Shown here piece by piece: positions 43,991 to 53,008 of a stretch of 64,000 bases of DNA. This stretch comes from Sinorhizobium terangae (lineage in GTDB: Bacteria; Pseudomonadota; Alphaproteobacteria; Rhizobiales; Rhizobiaceae). The stretch covers positions 1-64,000 of the forward strand of contig NZ_WITC01000026.1 of the NCBI RefSeq assembly GCF_009601505.1, in the 5' to 3' direction. The notes below the pieces were generated by a model. That model saw only the letters and a list, made by a program, of their open reading frames with translations. It made no database searches and had not been told where the DNA came from. A program made the position numbers and the translations under genes. Positions within the stretch are counted from its first letter, which is position 1. Each line of letters begins with the position of its first letter.

Positions 43991-44863
43991 TCAGCGCCTC
44001 CCGCGGCCGGTTATCCAGTTGAGGCCGTAAAGCACGGCGAGCGACGCGAGGAAAAGCACGACGGATGCCGCAACGGCCTTGCCGATCGCCCCGCCCTTGA
44101 AGAAGGCCTGGTAGATATAGATCGAGAGCGAGGTCGTCGAACCACCCGCCCCGCTGCCTGTGAGCGCGTAGACGTTGTCAAACACGCGGAAGCCGTCGAT
44201 GAAGCGGATGAAGAAGGCAATCACCAGCGTCGGCAGCATCAATGGCAATTCGATCCACCAGAGCGCCTTCAGCGCTGACGCGCCATCAAGTGAGGCGGCT
44301 TCGCGGACCTCGAGTGGTATCGCGGCATAGGCCATGTAAAAGAGCAGGAAGGCGAATGGCGTCCATTGCAGGATTTCGACGACGAGCAGCGTTCGGAAGG
44401 CGTTGTTAACGTCGAGGAAGGCCGGGCTGTCGCCGAACCATTCGAACAGATAATAGGGCACCGGGCCGGCGAACTCGTGCAGGACAAGCCGATACATGAG
44501 GCCGATCATCGCCGGAGCGACCATCAGCGGCAGCATCAGCGGCGCCATCAGGTACGACCGCTTCGCCAGCAGCGGCGTGAGGAAAACTGCCAGAAAAAGT
44601 CCGATCAGGTATTCGGCGAGTGCCGTCAACACGCCGAACCGCATGGAAAAGGAGACGGCGCCCCAGAATTCGCGGTCGGCAAGCACCGCCGCGTAATTGC
44701 CGAAACCGCTGAGGCTCGGACTGCGCAATGTCTCGAAGGAGACCGTCGAGATCGAATAGATGAGATTGACCGCCGCGGGAAAACCCAGAAAAAACAAGAG
44801 GAATCCCACGAGCGGCGTGAGATAGGCTCTGCCTTCGGCGCGGTTTACAATAGCCATTTCCAT
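43991..44863 (-). CDS. Carbohydrate ABC permease, MalF type
   Basis: A 290-residue inner-membrane permease with six hydrophobic segments and the EAA loop EVREAASLDGASALKALWWI. It lies 49 bases after the binding-protein gene and three bases before the second permease. Together they form the pore for the sugar handled by the NanE-NanK enzyme. Confidence 0.93.
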   Translation of the reverse strand: MEMAIVNRAEGRAYLTPLVGFLLFFLGFPAAVNLIYSISTVSFETLRSPSLSGFGNYAAVLADREFWGAVSFSMRFGVLTALAEYLIGLFLAVFLTPLLAKRSYLMAPLMLPLMVAPAMIGLMYRLVLHEFAGPVPYYLFEWFGDSPAFLDVNNAFRTLLVVEILQWTPFAFLLFYMAYAAIPLEVREAASLDGASALKALWWIELPLMLPTLVIAFFIRFIDGFRVFDNVYALTGSGAGGSTTSLSIYIYQAFFKGGAIGKAVAASVVLFLASLAVLYGLNWITGRGRR

Positions 44864-44912
44864 CCGCCAGCTGCACCGGACGCCGGGCTCTTGCCCGGAG
44901 TCCGGCTCAAAA

Positions 44913-46244
44913 TCACTTCTTCAGCAGGTCCTGCATGCCGGTCTTTGTATGCGCCAGGGCATCTTCGAGACTTTGCTGGCCAGCCCAATAACCGGTGAAT
45001 TCCTTTGCCTGCAGCTCGTAGACCGAAAGCGCGTTTGCCGAGGTGGCGCCATTCATCACGTAACCGTACTGGCTGGCGAATTCCCCAAGCTTGATGAGGT
45101 CCGGCCGCTCCTTTGCAACCTTGGCCGCGACGTCGGGAGCAAGCGCCGGCGAACCGCCGCTTTGGGCATAGAGCAAGGCGGCCTCTTCGGTGGCCAGCCA
45201 TTTCAGGAACTTGACAGCGCCTTCCTTGTTCTTGGCATTCTTGTTGAGGCCGAGACCGAGGCCGTGGATATGGTCGGCGCGGCCATTCGGGCCGGCCGGA
45301 GGCGCGACGATCCCGGTGACAGCAGCAACCACAGGGGTCTTTTCCGTATTCGTCAAATCAGCGGCCGCGGCGTTCCATTGCAGCGCCGTCGCCGCCTGCC
45401 CGGAACCAAAGGCAGCGTTCGTCTCCGCATATTCGTAGCTTAGCGAATCCTTCGGCGAGGCACCGGCGTCGTAGAGCTTCTTGTAAAGCTCCAGGCCGGT
45501 CTTGTACGCGTCGGAATCGACCGCCACGTTGCCGTCCTGGTCCGTCCAATCCGCACCGTAGGAACGCGGCAGCGACTGGAAGACCATCATGTTGAAAAGC
45601 AGGTTCTTCATTTGCAGCACCGTGCCGTAGCGGACCGGGCTTTCGGAATTCACCTGCTTGCTGAAATAAAGCGTCGTCGCCGCCCAATCGTCCCAGGTCC
45701 AGCTGTCCGGATCCTTCGGCTGCAGATCCTTGCCGAGATGCTCCTTGGCGATTTCCGCATATTTCTTCTTGGCGGCATCGTCCTGCATCAGCGCGTCAAC
45801 CAGGTCCTTGCGGTAGTACATGAAGTGCAGGGACAGGTCTGTTGGAACGCCATACTGCTTGCCATCGAACTGCATCGTCTTCAGCACGGACTCGCCGAAC
45901 ACCTTGCTGGCATCGGCGCCGAGATCTACCGGCTCCATGTAGGGCGCGTAACGGCCGATCGAATAGGTCGCGACGAGATTGACATCGAAGGCGTCGGAGC
46001 CAGCCGCCATGTCCGCCTGCAATTTGTCGAAGAAACCGTCGCGGTTGAAGAAGAGCAGTTCGACCTTGTCGGCATCGGCAATGCCGGACTGGGCGTTGTA
46101 GGCTTCGACGGTTGCGCGCAGCGCGGTCTCCTCCGAACCGCCGGGCCAACCGAGAACTGTCACCGTTGCGTGGGATATGCCCGGCAGGGCAACGCTTGCG
46201 AGAAGAACGGCCGCGGCCGAAAAAGACGTCCTGTTCAGTTTCAT
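44913..46244 (-). CDS. Carbohydrate ABC transporter substrate-binding protein
   Basis: A 443-residue SBP_bac_1 family periplasmic protein with a signal peptide (start MKLNRTSFSA at 46244, AGGGAACA upstream; cleavage near SHA-TVTVL). The N-terminal lobe VLGWPGGSEETALRATVEAYN and the tryptophan-rich WTWDDWAAT are typical of sugar-binding proteins. It lies 53 bases after nanEK, so the ligand is probably an amino sugar such as N-acetylmannosamine or a precursor. Confidence 0.92.
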   Translation of the reverse strand: MKLNRTSFSAAAVLLASVALPGISHATVTVLGWPGGSEETALRATVEAYNAQSGIADADKVELLFFNRDGFFDKLQADMAAGSDAFDVNLVATYSIGRYAPYMEPVDLGADASKVFGESVLKTMQFDGKQYGVPTDLSLHFMYYRKDLVDALMQDDAAKKKYAEIAKEHLGKDLQPKDPDSWTWDDWAATTLYFSKQVNSESPVRYGTVLQMKNLLFNMMVFQSLPRSYGADWTDQDGNVAVDSDAYKTGLELYKKLYDAGASPKDSLSYEYAETNAAFGSGQAATALQWNAAAADLTNTEKTPVVAAVTGIVAPPAGPNGRADHIHGLGLGLNKNAKNKEGAVKFLKWLATEEAALLYAQSGGSPALAPDVAAKVAKERPDLIKLGEFASQYGYVMNGATSANALSVYELQAKEFTGYWAGQQSLEDALAHTKTGMQDLLKK

Positions 46245-46297
46245 AGTTGTTCCCTTTCTTATCTTTTGACGTTCGAAATGCATGCGAGACAGCGTCG

Positions 46298-47833
46298 CTA
46301 CCCGCCCTCTCCCGCGAGATCGGCGACGCCGACAATGCCCGCGCGGCTGCCGAGCTTGGCCGCGACGAGACGAGGGGCGAGGCGCGGAGCGACGTCCTGC
46401 AGATGATCTCGCATCTCATCGATGTAGCCGGCGGCAAGCCCGATACCGCCGCCGATGACGATCTGGTCCGGATCGAACATCAGCTGGATATCGCGACAGA
46501 GCGTTGCCACGCGAAGAGCCGATTGCGAAACGATCGCCCGCGCCCATGGCGCGCCCTGTCTCGCTCTTTGGAAAACCTCGGCGGCCTCCACTTCATGGCC
46601 GGCCTTCAGCGCTTCGGCGGCAATCCAACGGCCGGACGTCTCATCCTCCAACGGCGCACGCCCCTGCGACGGGCCGCGAATGAGACCGAAATGACCCGCC
46701 AGCCCCGAAAGCGGCCGGCCGTTGATGACGATGCCGCCTCCAATGCCGGTCGAGATGGTCAGAAAAACGAGGTTTCCGCCGGATCCGGCACCGAACTTAT
46801 ATTCGCCCCAGGCGGCTGCCTGCGCGTCGTTCATGGCGAAGACCGGCTTGCCTAAGAGGCGTTTCGCCCTGTCAACCAGATGATAGCCGTCGGGAATGCC
46901 GAGTGTCGCCGGATTGAGCGCCGACCAGTGCCCATCGCGAACAAGACCGGTGACTGCAAAACCAATGCGAGCATAACGGCCGCGCCATTGGGCCGTGCTC
47001 TCGGCGATGGCTTCGAGCCACCCATCGGGCCCCGCCTCGCGCGCGGTCGGGATGACGATCTCGTCGATGATCGCGGCACCCTTGACCAGTGCAGCCATTG
47101 TTTTCGTGCCGCCAATGTCGACAGCGAGCACCGTTTCCGCCGACCTTCCCTCCTGCCTGGTGGAGGCCTTCGCCACGGCCTCATGAAACCACGAAGTGAC
47201 GTGCTCCGTGCGGGTGATGGCCGATCCCACGACGACCGCATAGGCGCCGGCCTTGACGGCGGCGGCCGCCTGCTCCGGCGAGCGGATGCGTCCCTCAGCA
47301 ATGACATAAGGCGTGAGCCTCCGCATGGCCGCAATGAGCTCTATGTCCGGATCGACCGGTTCGGGGCCGCCCACATATCCGGAGAGCGTCGTGCCGACGA
47401 AGTCAACACCGGCAGCGAGCGCACGCTCGGCATCCTCCAGCGAGGAACAATCGGCCATCGTCAGCTTGCCCTTCGCCTTCACGGCCCGAACCAGCGCGTC
47501 GATCTCCGCCGGGCGCACCCGGTCCGTTGCATCGAAGGCAACGATGTCCGCGCCAGCGTCCGCCAGGGCCTCAGCGTCGGAGACGTAGGGCGTGATGCGC
47601 ACGGGGCTGTCGGAAAGGTCGCGCTTGACGATGCCGATGATTGGCACTGTGACCGCGGAGCGCACGGCCTGTACATAGGCGACGGATTCAATACGCAGCG
47701 CGCAGGCGCCTGCATCGAGCGCCGCCTTGGCGAAGCCGGTCACGAACTCGGCATAGTCCATCGGACCTGCCGGAACCGGCTGGCATGAGACGATCAGGCC
47801 GTTCTTTATCTTTTCGCGATGCAATCGTGACAC
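46298..47833 (-). CDS. nanEK: Fused N-acetylmannosamine-6-phosphate 2-epimerase / N-acetylmannosamine kinase
   Basis: A 511-residue bifunctional enzyme. Residues 1-225 are a NanE TIM barrel (GLIVSCQPVP at the start, catalytic lysine in GIVKRD, TMADCSS, AEGRI). Residues about 235-511 are a ROK-family NanK kinase (AVDIGGTKTMAAL phosphate loop, STGIGGGIV). The kinase lacks the cysteine zinc cluster common in ROK proteins; the region reads RGPSQGRAPLEDETSG. Together they convert ManNAc to GlcNAc-6-P. The GTG start at 47833 follows GGGGAG very closely, so a slightly internal TTG start is possible. Next to GntR and sugar ABC genes. Confidence 0.92.
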   Translation of the reverse strand: MSRLHREKIKNGLIVSCQPVPAGPMDYAEFVTGFAKAALDAGACALRIESVAYVQAVRSAVTVPIIGIVKRDLSDSPVRITPYVSDAEALADAGADIVAFDATDRVRPAEIDALVRAVKAKGKLTMADCSSLEDAERALAAGVDFVGTTLSGYVGGPEPVDPDIELIAAMRRLTPYVIAEGRIRSPEQAAAAVKAGAYAVVVGSAITRTEHVTSWFHEAVAKASTRQEGRSAETVLAVDIGGTKTMAALVKGAAIIDEIVIPTAREAGPDGWLEAIAESTAQWRGRYARIGFAVTGLVRDGHWSALNPATLGIPDGYHLVDRAKRLLGKPVFAMNDAQAAAWGEYKFGAGSGGNLVFLTISTGIGGGIVINGRPLSGLAGHFGLIRGPSQGRAPLEDETSGRWIAAEALKAGHEVEAAEVFQRARQGAPWARAIVSQSALRVATLCRDIQLMFDPDQIVIGGGIGLAAGYIDEMRDHLQDVAPRLAPRLVAAKLGSRAGIVGVADLAGEGG

Positions 47834-47860
47834 TCCCCTTCGGCATCACGATAGATAGAA

Positions 47861-47898
47861 AATACCAGATTACAACCAGTTTATGACTGGTATTATCG
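47861..47898. promoter_or_regulatory. GntR operator candidate before nanEK
   Basis: AATACCAG (47861-47868) and CTGGTATT (47887-47894) form an inverted repeat 28 bases upstream of the nanEK start. ACTGGTATTATCG here (47886-47898) is identical to 48704-48716 upstream of the GntR gene. The core resembles the GGTATA repeats bound by E. coli NanR. Confidence 0.65.
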
Positions 47899-48642
47899 CT
47901 GCAGTTCAAACACGAAGTCGTAGACGTCGCCCTTGTAGCGTGTCTCGCAAAACTCGACGATCTGCCCGTCCGCGAGGAAGCAGCGTCGCTCGGTCATCAG
48001 CAGCGGCGCGCCGACATCGCAATTGAGGTGCTGCGCATCCTGCTCGCTGGCTGCTCTCGACCGCATCCTCTGGATCGCGCGCTGAGGTAGAAAACCCCGC
48101 GCCTCCAACGTCTCATAAAGGGAATCGCCGACGAGCGCTGGCGACGGCAAGAAGCGAACCGGGACTGCGGAAATCTCTACTGCGATCGGCACGGAATCCG
48201 CGGTTCGAACCCGTTTCATGCGAACGACATTGGCGTTGCCGGCAATCCCCAATGCCATCATCTCGGCCGGCGAGGGGCGGCTTATCTGCCTGGAAAGCCA
48301 GATGCATCCCGGCGTCAGGCCACGTGCGCGTATGTCCTCGGAAAAGCTCGTCAGCGTCGACAAGGATTTTTCGACGCGCGAACCGACTTCCGTGCGGAAG
48401 CCATGTCGGCGATTGAGCAGCCCCTCCTCTTCAAGCAGAGCGAGCGCTTTTCGCACGGTGACACGTGATAGCGAAAATGCATCGGCGATGACGCGCTCGC
48501 CCGGCAGGGCCGCACCAGCCCTCAAAGCGTTGGAGCGGATCGCGGCCTCGATCGCCGACTTCAATCGCTTGTAGAGCGGTGACCCGGGCGCTGCATCGGC
48601 GAGTTCCTTGCCTATCAGGTCGATGAAAAGATCGGTTTCCAT
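47893..48642 (-). CDS. GntR/HutC-family regulator of the amino-sugar operon
   Basis: A 249-residue regulator starting at METDLFIDL (48642, GGAG upstream). The winged helix is at about residues 25-85 (LPGERVIADAFSLSRVTVRKA), and the C-terminal UTRA domain ends LMTERRCFLADGQIVEFCE...RYKGDVYDF. It is the first gene of the leftward operon and lies between two identical candidate operators, so it probably regulates itself and nanEK-ABC in response to an amino-sugar phosphate. Confidence 0.92.
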   Translation of the reverse strand: METDLFIDLIGKELADAAPGSPLYKRLKSAIEAAIRSNALRAGAALPGERVIADAFSLSRVTVRKALALLEEEGLLNRRHGFRTEVGSRVEKSLSTLTSFSEDIRARGLTPGCIWLSRQISRPSPAEMMALGIAGNANVVRMKRVRTADSVPIAVEISAVPVRFLPSPALVGDSLYETLEARGFLPQRAIQRMRSRAASEQDAQHLNCDVGAPLLMTERRCFLADGQIVEFCETRYKGDVYDFVFELQR

Positions 48643-48703
48643 TGCCACTCCACGCAAATTCTGCCGCCTGTGGATTTCGTCCACAAACGCTAGCTGGAGC
48701 TAT

Positions 48704-48716
48704 ACTGGTATTATCG
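48704..48716. promoter_or_regulatory. GntR operator candidate upstream of the gntR gene
   Basis: ACTGGTATTATCG matches the nanEK-upstream site exactly over 13 bases and lies 62 bases upstream of the GntR start. Confidence 0.6.
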
Positions 48717-48792
48717 TCTAAGCGCAAACCCGCCGAAGTGCCGGCGGGTTCATCTCGCCGGTTTCGCCGTCAGGCGCTTTCCGTAAGCGTGA

Positions 48793-50325
48793 TCATCGAT
48801 CCGCAAAAAGCGCACGACCCGTCATCGCCTCTGGCTGCCGGATCCCCATGAGCGCCAGAATGGTGGGGGCAACATCGGCGAGAATGCCGTCGCGCAGGCG
48901 CACGTCACGTGACGCGGCTGAAAGCAGGACGGGCACCGGATTGGTCGTATGAGCCGTGTGCGGCTCGCCATTTTCGGGATCGATCATCGTCTCGCAGTTG
49001 CCGTGGTCGGCGATGACCAGCATCGAGCCGCCCGCGCGAGCAACGGTCGCATCGATTTCACCGAGCGCGCCGTCGACTGTTTCCACCGCGAGAATGGCCG
49101 CATCCAGCTTACCGGTATGACCGACCATGTCCGGATTGGCGAAGTTCACGACCACCAGGTCGTAATGTCCGCTCTCGATCGCGGCAACGACCTTCGTCGT
49201 CAGTTCCGGGGCCGACATGGCGGGCTGCAGGTCATAGGTGGCGACTTTGGGCGAAGGAACGAGGATACGATCCTCGTGTTCATATGCGGCCTCGCGCCCG
49301 CCGTTCAGAAAATACGTCACATGCGGGTATTTTTCCGTTTCCGCCAGGTGGATTTGGGTCTTCCCTGCCTTTGCGACCGTCTCGCTCAATCCGTCATCGA
49401 GACGCTGAGGTGGAAACAAGGTGCGCATATACGGGTCGAGCTCTGATCCGTAGGAGACCATTCCAACGGCGATCGACAGTTCTGGGCGCCGCCCGCGCTC
49501 GAAGCCATCAAAGTCCGGAAACGTCAGGGCTGCCAGGATCTCGCGCACACGGTCCGACCGGAAGTTCGCACAGACAATCGCGTCCCCATCGCGAATGCCC
49601 GCATAGTCGGCGATGACGCTCGGGGGAATGAATTCATCCGTCTTGCCCTGGGCGGCCGCGGCATTGATTGCTTCCTCCGCAGTAGCAAAACGGTCCCCCT
49701 TGCCCAGGGCGATCGCCTGATAGGCGAGGCTGACCCGATCCCAGCGGTTGTCCCTGTCCATCGCATAGAACCGGCCGCTGACGGTGGCGACAACAGCATT
49801 GCCCGGAAGCTTCTGAGCGAGTTGGCGAAGATATGGCGCCGCCTGCCCCGGCTGCGTATCACGGCCGTCGGTGAACGCGTGAACGATCGGCCGCAGGCCC
49901 AGGCTCGCAAGGTCCCGGGCGACCGCCGCGACATGGTCCATGTGCGAATGCACGCCACCCGGCGAAATGAGACCGAGGATATGGCACGCGCCCCCCGTCC
50001 GCTTGAGCTTGTCCGGCAGCCGGCTTTCCGCAAGCAGATTGCGTAGCGTGCCGTCCGCGATTGCGGCATCGATGCGCGGCAGCTCCTGCATCACGATGCG
50101 CCCTGCCCCGATGTTCAGATGTCCCACTTCGGAATTGCCCATCTGCCCCTGGGGCAAGCCGACCGCCGGGCCATGGGTCGTCAGGAACGCGTGCGGACAC
50201 GTTGCCCATAAACGATCGAAGTTCGGCGTCTTGGCGAGCAGGACGGCATTGCCCTCCGTCTCTTCCCGCCAACCCCATCCGTCCATGATCATCAGGACAG
50301 TCGGTTTCTTCTTGTCCAAGGTCAT
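48793..50325 (-). CDS. gpmI: 2,3-bisphosphoglycerate-independent phosphoglycerate mutase
   Basis: A 510-residue manganese metalloenzyme of the alkaline phosphatase superfamily that interconverts 3- and 2-phosphoglycerate. The start MTLDKKK at 50325 is preceded by CGGAGGGA. Motifs: VLMIMDGWGWRE (metal), GNSEVGHLNIGAGR (catalytic serine), FTDGRDTQP, NFRSDRVRE, NPDMVGHTG and ADHGNCE. It follows the LysR gene by 22 bases in the same direction, an unusual partner for a glycolytic gene; it may be an accessory copy. Confidence 0.95.
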   Translation of the reverse strand: MTLDKKKPTVLMIMDGWGWREETEGNAVLLAKTPNFDRLWATCPHAFLTTHGPAVGLPQGQMGNSEVGHLNIGAGRIVMQELPRIDAAIADGTLRNLLAESRLPDKLKRTGGACHILGLISPGGVHSHMDHVAAVARDLASLGLRPIVHAFTDGRDTQPGQAAPYLRQLAQKLPGNAVVATVSGRFYAMDRDNRWDRVSLAYQAIALGKGDRFATAEEAINAAAAQGKTDEFIPPSVIADYAGIRDGDAIVCANFRSDRVREILAALTFPDFDGFERGRRPELSIAVGMVSYGSELDPYMRTLFPPQRLDDGLSETVAKAGKTQIHLAETEKYPHVTYFLNGGREAAYEHEDRILVPSPKVATYDLQPAMSAPELTTKVVAAIESGHYDLVVVNFANPDMVGHTGKLDAAILAVETVDGALGEIDATVARAGGSMLVIADHGNCETMIDPENGEPHTAHTTNPVPVLLSAASRDVRLRDGILADVAPTILALMGIRQPEAMTGRALFADR

Positions 50326-50347
50326 TCCCTCCGATCCAGTCCCGAGC

Positions 50348-51310
50348 TCATTCGGTGCCCGGGCGTATTGCATCCTTCAGCCGCGCTTCCAGGATAGCCA
50401 GGAAGGCCCGAAGCTTCTTTGGCACGAAACGGCTGCGCGGATAAAACGCCTTGATCACGCGGTGCGAGACGATTTCGCCGTCGAATACCGAAAGGAGCCT
50501 GCCGGCACGGATTTCTTCAACGACGCTATAAAGGGGAAGACGGGCGATGCCGGCGCCCTGAAGGGCCGCAAGAAGGATCGCGCTCTCGAAATTCGAATGA
50601 AACGTGCCGTCCACTTGCACGGTGATCTCTTCGTTGTCGAAGCGTGCACTCCAGATCCGCGGATCTGGCTTCTGCGTCGTGTGGATGAGGCAGTTGTGTT
50701 CCCGAAGGTCGACCGGCCTCATCGCTCTCGGCCGCTCGGCGAAGTAGGAAGGCGCGGCGCAAATAACATACGGCGCCGGCCCGAGCTTGCGTTCGAAGAG
50801 ACCGGTGTGAAAGGACTCGTCGTCATCGAAATCGCGGCTGCCGATAACGACATCCACGCCGCGTTCCATCAGATTGACCGAGTAGGCGCTGACGGTGAGC
50901 TCAACCTTTATCGAAGGATATCGCGCGTTGAAATCGACGATTGCCGGCGCGACAAGCGCCTGACCGACGCCGGGGGTGCTGTGAACCCGCAGCGTGCCTA
51001 TCAGTTCGCTGCTGAGCCCGCTCGCATCCGCCTTCGCGGCGTCGATTTCGGCGAGGATGCGTGTGCAATGATCGAAGAAGACACTCCCCGCATCGGTCAG
51101 AAAGACGGCATGCGTCGAGCGGTTGAGCAGGGTCAGCTTCAACGCCTCCTCAAGCTGGGAGACGTGCTTGCTCATATAGGACGGCGACTTCCCAAAGATC
51201 TTTGCGGCGGTCGTGAAGCTGCCATGCTGCACCACGCGCGTGAAGATCACGATGTCGTTGAGATCGAGTCCGTCGAAGCTCGATCTCGGCATGTCGGAAG
51301 TCTTGACCAT
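50348..51310 (-). CDS. LysR-family transcriptional regulator
   Basis: A regulator of about 320 residues; the exact start is unsettled between ATGs at 51310 and 51292. The helix-turn-helix is FTRVVQHGSFTTAAKIFGKS followed by PSYMSKHVSQLEEAL, and a LysR substrate domain follows with TLRVHSTPGVGQALVAP. The gene lies between eutA and gpmI on the same strand with short gaps, so it may be co-transcribed with the tct-cupin-eutA genes upstream. Confidence 0.9.
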   Translation of the reverse strand: MVKTSDMPRSSFDGLDLNDIVIFTRVVQHGSFTTAAKIFGKSPSYMSKHVSQLEEALKLTLLNRSTHAVFLTDAGSVFFDHCTRILAEIDAAKADASGLSSELIGTLRVHSTPGVGQALVAPAIVDFNARYPSIKVELTVSAYSVNLMERGVDVVIGSRDFDDDESFHTGLFERKLGPAPYVICAAPSYFAERPRAMRPVDLREHNCLIHTTQKPDPRIWSARFDNEEITVQVDGTFHSNFESAILLAALQGAGIARLPLYSVVEEIRAGRLLSVFDGEIVSHRVIKAFYPRSRFVPKKLRAFLAILEARLKDAIRPGTE

Positions 51311-51347
51311 CTCCGGCGTCTTGGCACAACTCTGCGCCGGGGACAAT

Positions 51348-52853
51348 TCAAGAAAAGAGCAGCGACTTGATAACAACGGGAATAACCCCCGGCGGGTTCA
51401 TAAACTCGCCGAGATCGACGAAATCCAGATCCTTGAGCCGCACGCCGTCGATGGAAATCAGGTGAGACTGGATGCCGAGCTCCCGGTCGAGGATGCGGCC
51501 GATCGTCTGGCCGACGTCGCCGTCGATCATCAGCACCAGTAACTCCTTGCGCCCGCCTTCCGGCGCGGCGACCATCTTGATCGCCTTGGCCATGGCGAGC
51601 AAGCGTTGGTAGTCCGGTGACCCGGCCCACGAGAAAGCGAGCGCCGTCACCGCGGAAACATCGTGATCCTGCCTGCCGGCACTTTCACGGAATGCTGCGG
51701 CGATTTCCTCCGGATCGATATCTTCGGAAAGCGCCTTCCCGAGATGAACCACCGGGATGTTGTGCTTCGGTAAGGCTTCGGCGCCATTCATGTAGAGCGT
51801 CTTGCCGCTCACCTGGACGGTAAATTGCGAGGCGCCGATGACGGTCGCGCGAATGCGTTGCCCGGCATCGACGATCGGTATCTCGATCAGCGGCTTGAGC
51901 TGCTCGATGATCTCGCTGGCTAGGTCCCGCGCTATATCGCCATGGTCATTCTGCTCGTAGTCGAAAATGTATTCGGAGACGCCACCGGAAAAGGTGATGT
52001 AGGTGGGCTGGACAGACCGTTCGAGAGGCTCTGTCAGGAGAAGGCGCTCGCCCAGCGCGTCGAGCGGCTCCCCGAGAATCTCATCAACCGCAGCCGCAGC
52101 CAGGCGCTTTGCAACAGCGCGGCGGTTCTCGGCGCTGGCAATCGTCGCGGGATCCGTACCAAGCCCAAGTTCCTCGGCAACGATCCGGGCAGAATCGTCA
52201 ACGCGCGACCAGGTACCCTGGCTATCCTGTGCCAGCAATCGCCCGCCGACGGCGAAGGCCGCGACGCTTATGATTTCTCCCTTGTCGATCAGGGCAAGCT
52301 TTGTCGTGCCGCCGCCGACATCGACGTGCAGGCCACAGGCATCCCTTTTCTTCGAGAGCGCGGTTGCGCCCGAACCATGGGCCGCGAGCATGCATTCGAG
52401 CTTGTGGCCGGCGGTCGCACAGACGAAGCGGCCGGACTCGTTTGCAAAGATCTCGTCGATCGCCCGCGCGTTCTTTCGCTTGATCGCCTCGCCGGTCAGG
52501 ATGACGGCGCCGGTGTCGATGTGGCTGCGCTTGTAACCGGCATCGTGATAGCAGTGCTGGAAAAAGTGCCTCAACTCGTGCGCGTCGATCGTCCCGTCCG
52601 GCAGAAATGGCGTGAGCAGGATCGGCGAGCGCCAGACCACCCGCCGGTCGACGACCACGAACCGGCTGGAAAGATCGTCCGTCTCCCGCCGCAGCACGAC
52701 ATTTGCAAACAAGAGGTGAGAGGTGGAGCTGCCGATATCGATGCCGACCGTCAAGAGGTCGACGCTTTCCTGCTTCCACAGCCAATCCGCGATCTGCTGA
52801 CGTTCGCTGTCAGACAGATTGTCATGCTCGTGGTCGAAATCGAGATCGTGCAC
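51348..52853 (-). CDS. eutA: EutA-like ethanolamine ammonia-lyase reactivase
   Basis: A 501-residue ASKHA-fold protein. EutA frees ethanolamine ammonia-lyase from damaged cobalamin using ATP. Phosphate loops: VGIDIGSSTSHLLFANV near residue 37 and LHVDVGGGTTKLALIDKGEI near 172; SGGVSEYIF lies further on. The GTG start follows AAGGAGGAG. No eutB or eutC is nearby; the neighbours are a bicupin and a tripartite carboxylate transporter, so it may reactivate another enzyme or serve a distant EutBC. Confidence 0.9.
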   Translation of the reverse strand: MHDLDFDHEHDNLSDSERQQIADWLWKQESVDLLTVGIDIGSSTSHLLFANVVLRRETDDLSSRFVVVDRRVVWRSPILLTPFLPDGTIDAHELRHFFQHCYHDAGYKRSHIDTGAVILTGEAIKRKNARAIDEIFANESGRFVCATAGHKLECMLAAHGSGATALSKKRDACGLHVDVGGGTTKLALIDKGEIISVAAFAVGGRLLAQDSQGTWSRVDDSARIVAEELGLGTDPATIASAENRRAVAKRLAAAAVDEILGEPLDALGERLLLTEPLERSVQPTYITFSGGVSEYIFDYEQNDHGDIARDLASEIIEQLKPLIEIPIVDAGQRIRATVIGASQFTVQVSGKTLYMNGAEALPKHNIPVVHLGKALSEDIDPEEIAAAFRESAGRQDHDVSAVTALAFSWAGSPDYQRLLAMAKAIKMVAAPEGGRKELLVLMIDGDVGQTIGRILDRELGIQSHLISIDGVRLKDLDFVDLGEFMNPPGVIPVVIKSLLFS

Positions 52854-52867
52854 GCAACTCCTCCTTC

Positions 52868-52965
52868 TCTACAGCGCCGCGCGTATCAACCCGCAAAGAC
52901 GCTGTAACACCATGAACTGCCGCATGATTTTGTCCTTAGAGCGGCTCCGATTTAAGGAATCATGG
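52868..52965. repeat. Mosaic palindromic repeat, inverted copy
   Basis: Read leftward it has the same module order as 42620-42700: CTACAGCGCCGCGCGT...GACGCTGTAACACC, linker, then CTTAGAGCGGCTCCGATTTAAGG. It separates eutA from the bicupin gene and directly abuts the eutA ribosome site. Confidence 0.7.
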
Positions 52966-53008
52966 AGTGAAGCCGAACCCCGACCCGGCTTCACTCCCTG
53001 CCCCCGTC

